A stretch of 64,000 bases of DNA, from positions 248,001 through 312,000 of the forward strand of contig NZ_LBIA02000001.1 of the NCBI RefSeq assembly GCF_001006325.2. The letters run 5' to 3'. Below are positions 29,333 to 38,523 of the stretch, in pieces. Each line of letters opens with the position of its first letter. Position 1 is the stretch's first letter. The notes beneath the pieces are model-generated. The model did no database searches and had not been told where the DNA came from. It saw only the letters and a program-made list of their open reading frames with translations. Source of the stretch: Afipia massiliensis (lineage in GTDB: Bacteria > Pseudomonadota > Alphaproteobacteria > Rhizobiales > Xanthobacteraceae). The position numbers were made by a program, and so were the translations under genes.

Positions 29333-30256
29333 TCAAACCTGAAGTGTATCGCCACCCTTGAGATGAAGGATTTCACGGGCTTCGTCAGGCGAGGCGACTT
29401 CGAGTCCGAGCCCTTCGATGATCTTGCGAGCGAGACGAACCTGTTCGGCGTTAGACTCCGCCATACGACCCGGCGCAGCCCACAGCGAATCCTCGAGTCC
29501 GACGCGAATGTTGCCCCCCATCGCCGCGGCCATCGCCGCGATCGGCAACTGGTTACGTCCTGCACCCAGCACCGACCAAACGTACTGATCACCGAACAGC
29601 CGGTCAGCGGTCCGCTTCATGTGAAGCACGTCTTCCGGATGCGCCCCTGTACCACCCTGCAATCCGAATACGGTCTGCACGAACAACGGAGCCTTCACCA
29701 ATCCCTGATCGAGGAAATACTTCAGGTTATAGAGGTGCGCGGTGTCGTAGCACTCGAACTCGAAGCGCGTCCCGCTTCCGGACAGCTTGCTCAGCACATA
29801 CTCGATATCCTGGAACGTATTGCGAAAAACGATGTCCTTGTTCTCGACGTGCTTGCGCTCCCACTCATGTTCAAAGGTCTTGAAGCGGTTGAGCATGCCG
29901 AAGAATGCGAAGTTCATCGAACCCATGTTCAGCGACGCGACCTCCGGCTTGTAGAACTCAGCCGGCCGGACCCGCTCATCCACCGTCATCGTCGGCGAGC
30001 CGCCCGTCGTTAGATTGACCACGGCATTGGAGCGCTGCTTGATGACCTTGAGAAACGGCGCGAACGCTTCCGGGCTTTGATCAGGCTGACCGGTTTTAGG
30101 ATTACGCGCATGAAGATGGACGATGGCCGCACCCGCCTCAGCGGCGCCGATGGCCGCGTCGGCGATTTCCTGCGGTGTCACCGGAAGCGCCTTTGACATC
30201 GAAGGCGTGTGAATCGCGCCGGTCACGGCGCAGGTGATGATGACTTTTCGGCTCAT
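29333..30256 (-). CDS. BKACE family (DUF849) beta-keto acid cleavage enzyme
   Basis: 307 residues of the 3-keto-5-aminohexanoate cleavage (Kce)/BKACE family, TIM-barrel enzymes that cleave a beta-keto acid with acetyl-CoA. The zinc-site pair H47-L-H49 (AIVHLHARN) is present, as are the family segments NLTTGGSPTMTVDERV and GLEDSLW. Next to a hydroxyacyl-CoA-type dehydrogenase it recalls the carnitine pair (dehydrogenase then 3-dehydrocarnitine cleavage), but other beta-hydroxy acids are equally possible. 35 bases separate it from the dehydrogenase. Confidence 0.9.
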   Translation of the reverse strand: MSRKVIITCAVTGAIHTPSMSKALPVTPQEIADAAIGAAEAGAAIVHLHARNPKTGQPDQSPEAFAPFLKVIKQRSNAVVNLTTGGSPTMTVDERVRPAEFYKPEVASLNMGSMNFAFFGMLNRFKTFEHEWERKHVENKDIVFRNTFQDIEYVLSKLSGSGTRFEFECYDTAHLYNLKYFLDQGLVKAPLFVQTVFGLQGGTGAHPEDVLHMKRTADRLFGDQYVWSVLGAGRNQLPIAAMAAAMGGNIRVGLEDSLWAAPGRMAESNAEQVRLARKIIEGLGLEVASPDEAREILHLKGGDTLQV

Positions 30257-30291
30257 TTTCTTGTCTCTTTCTTCTGCAATCGCTGATGAAA

Positions 30292-31233
30292 TCAGTCGGT
30301 CTGTTTGGCCTTGTGCGCGACCAGGGCCGCGAGCCGTTCATTACGGCGGGCTGTCAACTTTGCAACACGATCCGTCGTCGGTTGATGCGGCCATGCCGCA
30401 ATAACGCGGTCGACGTTTGGGCTGGTATAGACCTCGGGTCCGGCTGCTTCCGCTGCCAACTCCTTATAGAAGCCTGTATAGCGCGCGCAATAATCCGGGA
30501 TACCGCCGGGCGCGTTCAGCTCGATGGTTTCGAACGGACCAAGAAACGACCACCGCAATCCAAGGCCATTTTTGACGGTGTGGTCTAGATCCTCTGCCGA
30601 CATATAACCCTCGCCCACCAACCGAAAGGCTTCAGCCAGAAGCGCGCCTTGCAGCCGATTGAGGACGAAGCCGTTGATCTCCTTGTTGACGGTGACCGGC
30701 ACCTGTCCAATGGCGCGGTAAATCTCGCGCGCACGCGATACGGCCTCAGGCGACGTCCACGGCGCACCGCAAAGCTCGACCAGCGGCACAAGATGCGGCG
30801 GATTGACCGGATGGCCGACGAGGCATCTGGCACGGCCCTTCAGATTTTCCGTGAAGCGCGAGGCGACAATCGCGGAAGTCGACGATGCCAGCAAAGCATC
30901 CGGGGCAGCAAGGCGATCGAGCTCTGCAAACAGCGCGATTTTTTCCTCGATTTTCTCGGGACCATTTTCCTGGACGAACTCCGCGCCCTTCAGGGCATCG
31001 GCAAGATCCGACGCCACCGAAATCCGTGCCATCGCGCCTTCGGGATCGTCGGCAAGGCCGTGGCGGTTTAGCGCCCTCAGTTCCTTGCGGATCAAGCCGG
31101 GTGCCGCGCTCAGCGTCGGCGCGTGTGAATCGGTGAGCCGTACGTTCCAGCCGGCGCGAGCGAAGATCGCCGCCCAGGCTCGCCCGATCAGACCAACTCC
31201 GACGATCGCGACGTTTCTTTTGCTATTAGGCAT
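30292..31233 (-). CDS. 3-hydroxyacyl-CoA dehydrogenase-like NAD dehydrogenase (carnitine/L-gulonate dehydrogenase type)
   Basis: 313 residues. The NAD loop GVGLIGRAW (12-20) starts a Rossmann domain; SSTSAI and GHPVNPPHLVPLVE mark the catalytic Ser/His region, and the helical C-terminal domain has GLGLRWSFLGPFETIELNAPGG, as in lambda-crystallin/L-gulonate dehydrogenase and carnitine dehydrogenase. It should oxidise a beta-hydroxy acid to the beta-keto acid used by the adjacent BKACE enzyme. Start by the ATG after the short gap to the Liv fusion. Confidence 0.85.
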   Translation of the reverse strand: MPNSKRNVAIVGVGLIGRAWAAIFARAGWNVRLTDSHAPTLSAAPGLIRKELRALNRHGLADDPEGAMARISVASDLADALKGAEFVQENGPEKIEEKIALFAELDRLAAPDALLASSTSAIVASRFTENLKGRARCLVGHPVNPPHLVPLVELCGAPWTSPEAVSRAREIYRAIGQVPVTVNKEINGFVLNRLQGALLAEAFRLVGEGYMSAEDLDHTVKNGLGLRWSFLGPFETIELNAPGGIPDYCARYTGFYKELAAEAAGPEVYTSPNVDRVIAAWPHQPTTDRVAKLTARRNERLAALVAHKAKQTD

Positions 31234-31249
31234 ACTTGTTCTTCCGTCT

Positions 31250-33769
31250 CTACAGCCACAGTACCTTGCGCCGCAGATCGAGATCGTCGCGCAACGCCTT
31301 CGATGGACCTTCGTGAATGATGCGCCCTCGCTCCAGCGCTACGGTCGTATCCGACAGAGCCAGCGCGAGATCGAGATGGTGATCGACGATGATAATCGCG
31401 ACTTCCTTGCGCAAGCGATCGAACGCCTCGAACAATTGCTCGACGACGGCGGGTGCAAGACCTTCGAATGGCTCATCAAGCAGCAACACTCGCACGTCAC
31501 CCGACAGCGCACGCGCCACGGCAACCATCTGCTGTTCACCGCCGGACAGATAGTCCGCCGGACTGTCCAGCCGCTCGCGAATACGCGGGAAGTACTCGTA
31601 CACCCGTTCGCGAGTCCAGTGCACGCCGTTGCCGGTTTGCCGCTTTAGTCCGCCGAGCTCGAGATTGTGCTCCACGCTCATGCCGGCGAACAGCCCCCGC
31701 CCCTGCGGCACATAACCGATGCCGAGACGCGCACACTCTGCGGACGCACGTCCGACCAGTTCAGCATCGGTCAGACGGATCGAGCCCTTCGAGGCTGGCG
31801 CGATACCGACCAGCGTCTTTAGCAAAGTCGATTTTCCTGCTCCGTTGCGGCCAAGCAGTGCGATGATCTCATTGTTATGCAGCGTGAAGTTCACGCCATT
31901 GAGAATGTGACTCTTGCCGTAGAACGTATCAACTCCATCGACAGTGAGCAAAGCGCTGGCCTTCGCCGAGGTTTCTCGCGGCTTTGCAGCGACGGCTGCT
32001 GCGCCAGATCCGATATAAATTTCCTGCACCTTCTTGCTGCTGCGCGCATCCTCGACGCTTCCGTCGAGCAGCACGCGCCCTTCATTCATCACGGTCACAT
32101 GATCGGCAAGAGCAAAGACCCGATCGATGTCGTGCTCGACCAGCAGTACAGGCAGATCCGACGAGATGCGCTTGATGATTGCGCCGATACGCTCGCGCTC
32201 GGCAGCGGCAAGTCCCGCGAGCGGTTCATCGAGCAGAAGCACGCGAGGTGCGGTGGCCAGCGCGACGCCCATATCGAGCAATCGCTGACCACCGTACGAC
32301 AGCGCACCTGCTTCGGCCTTCTCGATTCCCGCGAGGCCGAGATAGCGTATGACCTCGTCGGTTTCGCGATTGATGGCGTCGATCGACAACGCATTGGTGA
32401 ATGGATCAAACCGGCGTGGATGCCGCGCCTGCACCGCGAGGCGGACGTTCTCGCCGACACTTAATTCCGGAAAAAGATTAGTGATCTGAAACGAGCGACC
32501 GATGCCCGCTTCGGCAATCTCTTCGGGCGTATGGCCGGCGATAGGCTTACCCATCAAGGTCGCTTCGCCTTCATCCGGCGGGAACATGCCGGACAGGAGA
32601 TTGAACGCCGTGGTCTTCCCAGCGCCATTCGGGCCAATCAAGGCATGCAGCGTCCGGTCAGCGACAGAGATATTGATTCCTTGCACCGCCTTGATGCCGC
32701 CGAAGCTCTTCACCATGTCGCGAGCGGCCAGCACTGGACCTTCCACGACGCCTTTTGGTCGCAGGAACTCCGGCAACGGCAACGCCTCGACCTTGCGCGC
32801 CGACATCGCTGCATCCTCGGTCACTTTCTTGCGGAACGGCGCAAGGAGTTTCTCGCCCACGCCAATCAGGCCCGTGGGTGAGAAAACGATGAAACCGACG
32901 AAGACCAAGCCAAGCCAGAGCAGCCAGTTTTCGGTGTAGATGCCAAGAAATTCGCGAAACAGAATAAAGAACAGTGCACCCAGCGCGGGGCCGAGGAAGC
33001 TGCGCATGCCGCCTATCACGACCATCGCCAGCAACTCGCCGGAGAAGGCAACCGAAATCGGATCGGCTGATGTCATCCGATTTTTGTAAAGCAGGAGGAT
33101 GCCGGCCAGTCCGGTCAGCGCTGCTGACAGCGTGAACGCTGCGAGCTTGTAGCGGTTGGTCGGATAGCCGAGAAAGCGCGCGCGCTGTTCGTTTTCGCGG
33201 ATGGCCACCAGCACGGTGCCGACGGTCGAATTATGAAAGCGCCACAGCAGCACCAGCACCGCAAAAGCGATCGCCGCGACGAACCAATAATAGGTGGTCG
33301 ATGAATCCAGATCGAGACCGAGGATCGCGGGCCGCACGATGCCGCCGAGGCCATTCTCGCCGCCAGTCACGTCGGTCCAGCGGAATGCCACCGAATACAG
33401 CATCGCCGCCAGCGCCAACGTCAGCAGCGAGAAATACACCCCACGCCGCCGCAGGATGAGAAATCCGAACGGCACCGCGACCACGACGATAATGAGAATG
33501 GCCCCGATCGCCGGACCGAAGAACGATCCAGGCATTACATCGCGCTGAAGCAGGCCCGCCGCGTAGGCCGCCAGCCCGAACCATGCGCCGTGGCCGAACG
33601 ACACCAGCCCAGTGTGGCCGACCAGAATGTTCAGCCCCATGCACGCGATGCCGAACACCACGACTTCCGTCGCCGACGTCATCGTCAGGCCGAGCGCGAT
33701 CAGCACCGGCGGCAGCACAAGAAGACCGATGGCCGCGATGACCAATTGAACAGGAATGCGTCGGAACAT
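31250..33769 (-). CDS. Branched-chain-type ABC transporter, LivM-LivG-LivF triple fusion
   Basis: A single 839-residue frame holds a LivM permease (about 1-310, with the GLNILVGHTGLVSFGHGAWFG motif), a LivG ATPase (about 345-595; Walker A GPNGAGKT 379-386, signature LSYGGQ 490-495, Walker B VLLLDEP) and a LivF ATPase (about 606-839; Walker A GRNGAGKS 640-647, signature LSGGEQ 741-746, Walker B VLLLDEP 761-767). Linkers at 311-343 and 587-605 are Ala/Lys-rich. Permease-LivG fusions are known; having both ATPases joined to LivM is unusual. It would pair with LivH downstream in the scheme and the binding protein upstream. Confidence 0.92.
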   Translation of the reverse strand: MFRRIPVQLVIAAIGLLVLPPVLIALGLTMTSATEVVVFGIACMGLNILVGHTGLVSFGHGAWFGLAAYAAGLLQRDVMPGSFFGPAIGAILIIVVVAVPFGFLILRRRGVYFSLLTLALAAMLYSVAFRWTDVTGGENGLGGIVRPAILGLDLDSSTTYYWFVAAIAFAVLVLLWRFHNSTVGTVLVAIRENEQRARFLGYPTNRYKLAAFTLSAALTGLAGILLLYKNRMTSADPISVAFSGELLAMVVIGGMRSFLGPALGALFFILFREFLGIYTENWLLWLGLVFVGFIVFSPTGLIGVGEKLLAPFRKKVTEDAAMSARKVEALPLPEFLRPKGVVEGPVLAARDMVKSFGGIKAVQGINISVADRTLHALIGPNGAGKTTAFNLLSGMFPPDEGEATLMGKPIAGHTPEEIAEAGIGRSFQITNLFPELSVGENVRLAVQARHPRRFDPFTNALSIDAINRETDEVIRYLGLAGIEKAEAGALSYGGQRLLDMGVALATAPRVLLLDEPLAGLAAAERERIGAIIKRISSDLPVLLVEHDIDRVFALADHVTVMNEGRVLLDGSVEDARSSKKVQEIYIGSGAAAVAAKPRETSAKASALLTVDGVDTFYGKSHILNGVNFTLHNNEIIALLGRNGAGKSTLLKTLVGIAPASKGSIRLTDAELVGRASAECARLGIGYVPQGRGLFAGMSVEHNLELGGLKRQTGNGVHWTRERVYEYFPRIRERLDSPADYLSGGEQQMVAVARALSGDVRVLLLDEPFEGLAPAVVEQLFEAFDRLRKEVAIIIVDHHLDLALALSDTTVALERGRIIHEGPSKALRDDLDLRRKVLWL

Positions 33770-33780
33770 GACGGATCACC

Positions 33781-34659
33781 TCACTCGAAGCGGGTGATGC
33801 GTTCGCCGAACAGGCCGCGCGGCCTGAACACAAGCACCAGAAGCATGAGGAGGTAGATCGCGGCTGTGGACGCCGCGGAGTAGCCGATGCCGACCATCAC
33901 GCCTTTCACCAGTCCAACCAACAATGCCGCGACAACGACGCCCCAGAAAGATCCGAGTCCGCCGATCACCACCACGACGAAGGCCGGCGTGATGATTTCG
34001 TTGCCCATCGCCGGATGAACCGCATAGATCGGCGCGAGCAGCACGCCAGCCAGCCCCGCAAGGCCAATACCGAGCGCCGCGACTGCCGACATATAGGGCT
34101 GCAAGGAGATTCCGAGCGCGCCCACCATGTCCGGGTTCTGCACGCCTGCGCGCACGACGCGGCCGAACGCGGTCATCCGCAACAGCACCCACAGCCCAGC
34201 GACGCAGGCGGTAGCGATGCCGAGCAACACGACGCGGTAGAACGAATAGATGAAGGTGCCGACCACGACCTGCCCGCGCAACTCCTGCGGAATCGAATAG
34301 GACAGCGGCGGCGCGCCGAAGATCATGCGCAGCGCCTGCTCTGCGACCATCGCGAGCCCAAATGTCAGAAGCAGCGAGAGAATGGGATCAGACCGATAGA
34401 ATCGCCGGAACAGCAGCCGCTCGATCACCACGCCAAGCAGCGCGACCGCCACCGGCGACAGCACCAGCGCGCCGCCGAATCCGAGGTAAGGCGAGATCAC
34501 TAGCGTCAGATAGGCGCCAATCGCGAAGAATGCGCCGTGCGCAAGATTGACGATGCCGCCGAGCGAGAAGATCAACGAGAGACCGAGCGCGATCAGCAGA
34601 TAGTAAACGCCGTCGAGCAGTCCGTTGAGAATCTGCTGCGCGAGCAATATGCCGGACAT
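33781..34659 (-). CDS. livH: Branched-chain-type ABC transporter permease LivH
   Basis: About 292 residues from the ATG at 34659 (the frame opens 17 codons earlier). It has eight or so membrane spans with the LivH signature (LLIALGLSLIFSLGGIVNLAHGAFFAIGAYL at the start). It is the second permease half of the importer whose other half is the LivM part of the fusion gene 11 bases downstream. The substrate is set by the binding protein; the metabolic neighbours suggest a hydroxy or keto acid rather than an amino acid. Confidence 0.92.
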   Translation of the reverse strand: MSGILLAQQILNGLLDGVYYLLIALGLSLIFSLGGIVNLAHGAFFAIGAYLTLVISPYLGFGGALVLSPVAVALLGVVIERLLFRRFYRSDPILSLLLTFGLAMVAEQALRMIFGAPPLSYSIPQELRGQVVVGTFIYSFYRVVLLGIATACVAGLWVLLRMTAFGRVVRAGVQNPDMVGALGISLQPYMSAVAALGIGLAGLAGVLLAPIYAVHPAMGNEIITPAFVVVVIGGLGSFWGVVVAALLVGLVKGVMVGIGYSAASTAAIYLLMLLVLVFRPRGLFGERITRFE

Positions 34660-34766
34660 TGTCGTCGCCCCGCAATCGATGGACCACGCATCGCGCGTGC
34701 CGGAAAACAAGGAAGGGTGAAGAGTGCGTCCTCCGGGATCACCCGGAGGAGCGCATCAAGTTGGCT

Positions 34767-36023
34767 TCAAGACGGGAACGTACAACTGTTCTCTTCTTTG
34801 GTAGCCGCGATGATTTCGAGATCTTCGTTCGGACCGGGCACGGGACCGCTCGACGAGAAGATATCCCACTGGTTTTTGACCTGAGCCGCCGGCAGCGCCT
34901 TCACCGCATACATCTCGTGCATCAACTGATGATCCGAGGCGCGGAAATAACCCGGCCGCGTCTTCAGGAGATCGAACTTCGCGCCCTTCTCGAAATGCGC
35001 GATGATCTTCGGCGATTCCGCCGACTTCAGCTCGTTGATGGCCTGCGCCACGATCTTGGTGGCGACGTAGTCGCCCCACGCCTGGTTCTCCGGCGGCTTG
35101 TTGTACTTCTTGGTGAAGGCTCCGACGAAAGCCTTGGAACCGGGCGTGTCGATGAGGTGATGCCAGACCACAGGCCATGTACCGACGAAATTGCCTTTAC
35201 CCGCCGCCCACGCCAGCGCGGTATCGAAACCGAAGCCGCCGACCGGATAGGTCAGGCCGAACTCGGCATACTGCTTGAGGAAATTCGTGATCTGGTTTCC
35301 GGCGAGATTGATCACGACGAGGTCGGGCTTGGAGTCACGTATTTTGAGCAGGTACGCCGAGAAGTCCGTAGCGTCAGTCGGCACGAGGTCATCGCCAGCG
35401 AACTGGCCGCCATTGCCTTCCATGAATCGCTTGGCGACCCGCAGCAGGTCGTGCCCAAACGCATAATCCGCTGTCAGCGAGTACCACTTCTTGCCCTTGA
35501 CCAGCCCCTCCTGAAGGAACGAGCGACCGACCGTCTTCACGTACATCGAGTTTTGCGATTCGACGTGGAACATGTAGCGCTGGCAGTCCTTGCCGCGCAG
35601 CGCATCGGAATTGCCGCCAGTGTTGATGAACAGCGTCTTGTTGCGCGACGCTACCTGCGCAATGGTGAGGCACGACGCCGACGAAATCTCGCCGATGATG
35701 CAGGCGACCTTGTCGCGCTCGATCATGCGCTCGGCCTTGGTGGAGGCGGTCTGTGGATTGACCGAGTCTTCCTTCAGCAGCTCGACCTTGCGGCCCATCA
35801 TGCCACCCGCCGCGTTGATTTCCTCGACCGCGAGATCGGCCGCCATCACGGCGTATTCGCCGAGCGGGCCGAGAAACCCGGTGCGCGGCGTCAGGTGACC
35901 AATGCGAATGACATCGGCGGATTGCGCCCGCAGGATCGACGGCGCAGAAATTCCAGACACCAGCGCGAGGCCGCCGGCGGTCTTCAGCAACGTACGTCGC
36001 GTGAATTTGTCCTTGGTCGACAT
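34767..36023 (-). CDS. Branched-chain-type ABC substrate-binding protein, Tat-exported
   Basis: 418 residues with a twin-arginine signal (TRRTLLKTAGG, cleavage near RAQ at 32-34) and the Leu/Ile/Val-binding-protein fold (VIRIGHLTPRTGFLGPLGEY). It should capture the solute in the periplasm for the LivH/LivMGF complex. GGGAGG precedes the ATG. It is the first gene of the operon running down to 29333. The next gene upstream is a divergent GntR regulator with a dyad between. Confidence 0.9.
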   Translation of the reverse strand: MSTKDKFTRRTLLKTAGGLALVSGISAPSILRAQSADVIRIGHLTPRTGFLGPLGEYAVMAADLAVEEINAAGGMMGRKVELLKEDSVNPQTASTKAERMIERDKVACIIGEISSASCLTIAQVASRNKTLFINTGGNSDALRGKDCQRYMFHVESQNSMYVKTVGRSFLQEGLVKGKKWYSLTADYAFGHDLLRVAKRFMEGNGGQFAGDDLVPTDATDFSAYLLKIRDSKPDLVVINLAGNQITNFLKQYAEFGLTYPVGGFGFDTALAWAAGKGNFVGTWPVVWHHLIDTPGSKAFVGAFTKKYNKPPENQAWGDYVATKIVAQAINELKSAESPKIIAHFEKGAKFDLLKTRPGYFRASDHQLMHEMYAVKALPAAQVKNQWDIFSSSGPVPGPNEDLEIIAATKEENSCTFPS

Positions 36024-36111
36024 AAGCCATCCTCCCTGTGACGGCCGCGTTTCGCGGCGCTTATTTCCGGCTGGGCGTTGCGCGTTTGTTGGGGCGCTTA
36101 TATCGCTTGCC

Positions 36112-36126
36112 GTGATCTGTGATCAC
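36112..36126. promoter_or_regulatory. Dyad GTGATC-N3-GATCAC, probable GntR operator
   Basis: GTGATC (36112-36117) and GATCAC (36121-36126) flank TGT, between the divergent SBP and GntR genes. The spacing and T-G-rich symmetry fit FCD-type GntR sites, so the regulator at 36203 probably controls itself and the importer operon. Confidence 0.6.
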
Positions 36127-36202
36127 ATTTAGACTGACAAAGGAAAACAGCGTTGTCGAGTCCCTTGTTTCGCTTTTTGTATATCCCGCAGGATCAACGG
36201 TC

Positions 36203-36904
36203 ATGAACCGCCCCGCCGCGCTTGATCTGGTTGAGCCGCTCGATCGGCAGACGTTGGGCGGACGTGCCTATGCGCAACTTTCAGATTTGCTGATTTCCGG
36301 CCGGATGGCGCCCGGCGAGAAAATCTCGCTTCGTCAGGCGGCTGAGGTGCTCGGTGTCTCTATCATGCCGGTGCGCGAAGCCGTCTCCCGGTTGGTCGCA
36401 GACGGCGCGCTCGAAGTCACCCCCAACCGTGCGGTCCGCGTGCGATTGATGACCGCAGCACAGTTTCGCGATCTGACACAGGCACGCATCGCAATCGAAG
36501 GCCACGTGGCGGCTCTCGCCGCCGGAAATCGTAACGACGACGACCTCAAGGCGATTGCACGCGCGGAGGCTGCAATGCGCTCTGAGAGCCGCGCCGCCAA
36601 GCCGAACCTACCCCGCGCGGTCGAACTCAATAAATCGTTTCACTTCGCGGTGTATGAGGCGGCGCACTCGGCCACCCTGGTGGACATCATCCGCGCGCTT
36701 TGGCTCAAAGCCGGGCCGGTCATCAATCTCGACCTGCGCGCCAATCCCGAGCGGCTGGCGAAGGGCGATGCGGTACGCTTCCACGCCAGGGTGCTCGCTG
36801 CCATCAAGGCAGGCGACGAAGCCGGCGCGCGCGAAGGAGTTGCTGCGGATATCAGCAACGCGGCAGAAGTCATTCTGTCGCGCGGCGGTCTTGCTGAACC
36901 ATAA
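36203..36904 (+). CDS. GntR-family regulator (FCD domain)
   Basis: 233 residues from the ATG at 36203; the frame opens at a GTG 28 codons earlier, in sequence that does not look like protein and includes the dyad. The winged helix is about residues 12-75 (LSDLLISGRMAPGEKISLRQ; LGVSIMPVREAVSRLVADGALEV) and the FCD domain follows to about 220. Divergent from the importer operon and 11 bases ahead of an SDR gene that is likely co-transcribed. Confidence 0.88.
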   Translation: MNRPAALDLVEPLDRQTLGGRAYAQLSDLLISGRMAPGEKISLRQAAEVLGVSIMPVREAVSRLVADGALEVTPNRAVRVRLMTAAQFRDLTQARIAIEGHVAALAAGNRNDDDLKAIARAEAAMRSESRAAKPNLPRAVELNKSFHFAVYEAAHSATLVDIIRALWLKAGPVINLDLRANPERLAKGDAVRFHARVLAAIKAGDEAGAREGVAADISNAAEVILSRGGLAEP

Positions 36905-36915
36905 CCGGAGATTTC

Positions 36916-37692
36916 ATGAACCTCGACATCAAGGGACTCCGCGTGTTGGTGACGGCGGGCGCTAACGGGATTGGCCTCGCCATCGCGCGAGCCTTTGCAG
37001 GAGAAGGCGCAAAGGTTCACATCTGCGACGTGGATACCGAGGCACTCGCAGCGCTGAAAACAAGCGATCCGGCGCTGACGCAAACCGTGTGCGACGTTGC
37101 GGATCGGGACTCGGTGAAGGCGCTGTTCGCGGAAACCACAACCGTCCTCGGCGGCCTCGATGTGCTGGTCAACAATGCCGGCGTTGCCGGACCGACTGCG
37201 AAGGTGGACGAGATGAATCCCGAAGACTGGGATCGCTGCCTTCAGATCTGCCTGACCGGACAGTTCAATTGCGCCCGGCTGGCTGTGCCATTTCTGCGTG
37301 AAAGCAAAAATGCATCCATCGTCAATATTTCTTCAGCGGCCGGTCGCCTCGGCTTTGCCATGCGGACGCCCTATGCGGCGGCCAAATGGGGCGTTATCGG
37401 ATTTTCGAAATCGCTGTCCATCGAACTGGGCCCGGACAACATCCGCGTCAATGCAATCCTGCCCGGCCTTGTCGCCGGCGACAGGCAGCGGCGCGTGCTG
37501 GAAGCAAAGGCGCAGCAACGCGGCATCTCGTTCGCGGAAATGGAGAAAACCGCCTTCTCCTACACATCGATCAAGGACTATGTCACGCCGCAGGAGATTG
37601 CCGACCAGATCGTTTTCATGTGCAGCCCGAAGGGCCGGACCATTTCGGGCCAGGCAATCTCGATCTGCGGCGACACGCAAATGCTCGGCTAG
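36916..37692 (+). CDS. SDR-family NAD(P)-dependent oxidoreductase
   Basis: 258 residues with the cofactor loop AGANGIG (14-20), NNAG (86-89), catalytic S139/S140 and the YxxxK pair Y153/K157. It is translated from an ATG 11 bases after the GntR gene. Because the regulator and the divergent importer/BKACE/dehydrogenase operon share one region, this SDR probably belongs to the same pathway, acting on a hydroxyl or keto group. The exact substrate cannot be stated. Confidence 0.88.
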   Translation: MNLDIKGLRVLVTAGANGIGLAIARAFAGEGAKVHICDVDTEALAALKTSDPALTQTVCDVADRDSVKALFAETTTVLGGLDVLVNNAGVAGPTAKVDEMNPEDWDRCLQICLTGQFNCARLAVPFLRESKNASIVNISSAAGRLGFAMRTPYAAAKWGVIGFSKSLSIELGPDNIRVNAILPGLVAGDRQRRVLEAKAQQRGISFAEMEKTAFSYTSIKDYVTPQEIADQIVFMCSPKGRTISGQAISICGDTQMLG

Positions 37693-37775
37693 GCGATAGA
37701 TCTCGCCGAGAACGTCATCGCGCTTCCACGAGATATCTCGGCAGTCAGACTGTGACGCATCTCGGCTGGGCACCC

Positions 37776-38460
37776 TCAATCTGCAACCGATGCACCTGAG
37801 TTCGTCGACGCAAGAAAATGCTGCAACGATTGCCGCTGCTGCTCGATGGAGCTCTGCCTGTCCCGGAGTTCCGAAGGTGCGGTCCAGCCCGGCTCTATCC
37901 CCGCCATGTCCGGCAATTCATGCGCGATGCCCTTGTGGCAATCAATGCAGGTCCGCTCCCCAGAAACCAGATACCGCGCATGAATCTCCGCGGCTCGCCG
38001 CGTCTGCTTGGTGAAATCCATGGCAATGGTGGAATGACAATTCCGGCATTCGAGTGAGTCGTTAGCCTTGAGCCGCGCCCATTCGTGCTTGGCGAGTTCG
38101 AGGCGCATGTCGAGAAACTTCTGCCGGGTCGAGATCGTACCGAAGATCTTGCCCCAGACCTCTTTTGAGGCCTGCATCTTGCGCGCGATTTTGTCGGTCC
38201 AGTCGTGAGGCACGTGACAGTCAGGACATGTCGCGCGGACCCCGGATCTGTTCGTGAAATGGATGGTCCGCTGAAACTCCTGACGTTGTCGTGCATTTCG
38301 TGACAGGACGTACAGAGCTTTTCCGTGTTGGTGATTTCAAGCGCGGTGTTGAACCCCGCACAGGAAGCCGCCAAGCGTCAGGAAGCCAAGACTGAAGTAG
38401 GTGCTCGGCCGGCTCGCGATCCTCCAGAACCACAGCAGCAGAGCTTTCAATCTCGCCATG
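37776..38460 (-). pseudogene. napC: napC, membrane tetraheme cytochrome c, frameshifted twice
   Basis: NapC passes electrons from quinol to the periplasmic nitrate reductase. The N-terminus (MARLKALLLWFWRIASRPS and the start of the membrane anchor) is in one frame from 38460, then breaks at about 38360; [21 protein letters not shown] continues in a second frame; after HDNV at about 38285 four bases are missing (a TATC compared with the expected NVYQE codons) and the rest ([22 protein letters not shown] and two further CxxCH motifs) is in a third frame to 37776. All four heme motifs can still be read. Two frameshifts in one gene make it a decaying pseudogene rather than a sequencing error, though that should be verified. 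Confidence 0.85.
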
Positions 38461-38466
38461 TCGCTC

Positions 38467-38523
38467 TCACTGCTTGGGGTCGCGGACCAGAAGCATGTCC
38501 TGGAACGTATTCGGCACAAGCGG
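38467..38523 (-). pseudogene. napB: napB 3' end remnant
   Basis: The 18 codons before a stop at 38467-38469 read PLVPNTFQDMLLVRDPKQ, matching the end of NapB (the PLV-NTF motif after its last heme). They sit seven bases before napC, as in nap operons. Upstream in the same frame a stop appears at once, so the rest of napB is gone and the sequence changes into fixJ on the other strand. Confidence 0.65.

Noticed and set aside
34659-36041. 460-codon plus-strand open frame
   Set aside because: It lies antisense to the Tat-exported binding protein and LivH start, and its translation is Arg/Asp/His-rich without domains. It is a shadow of high-GC coding.
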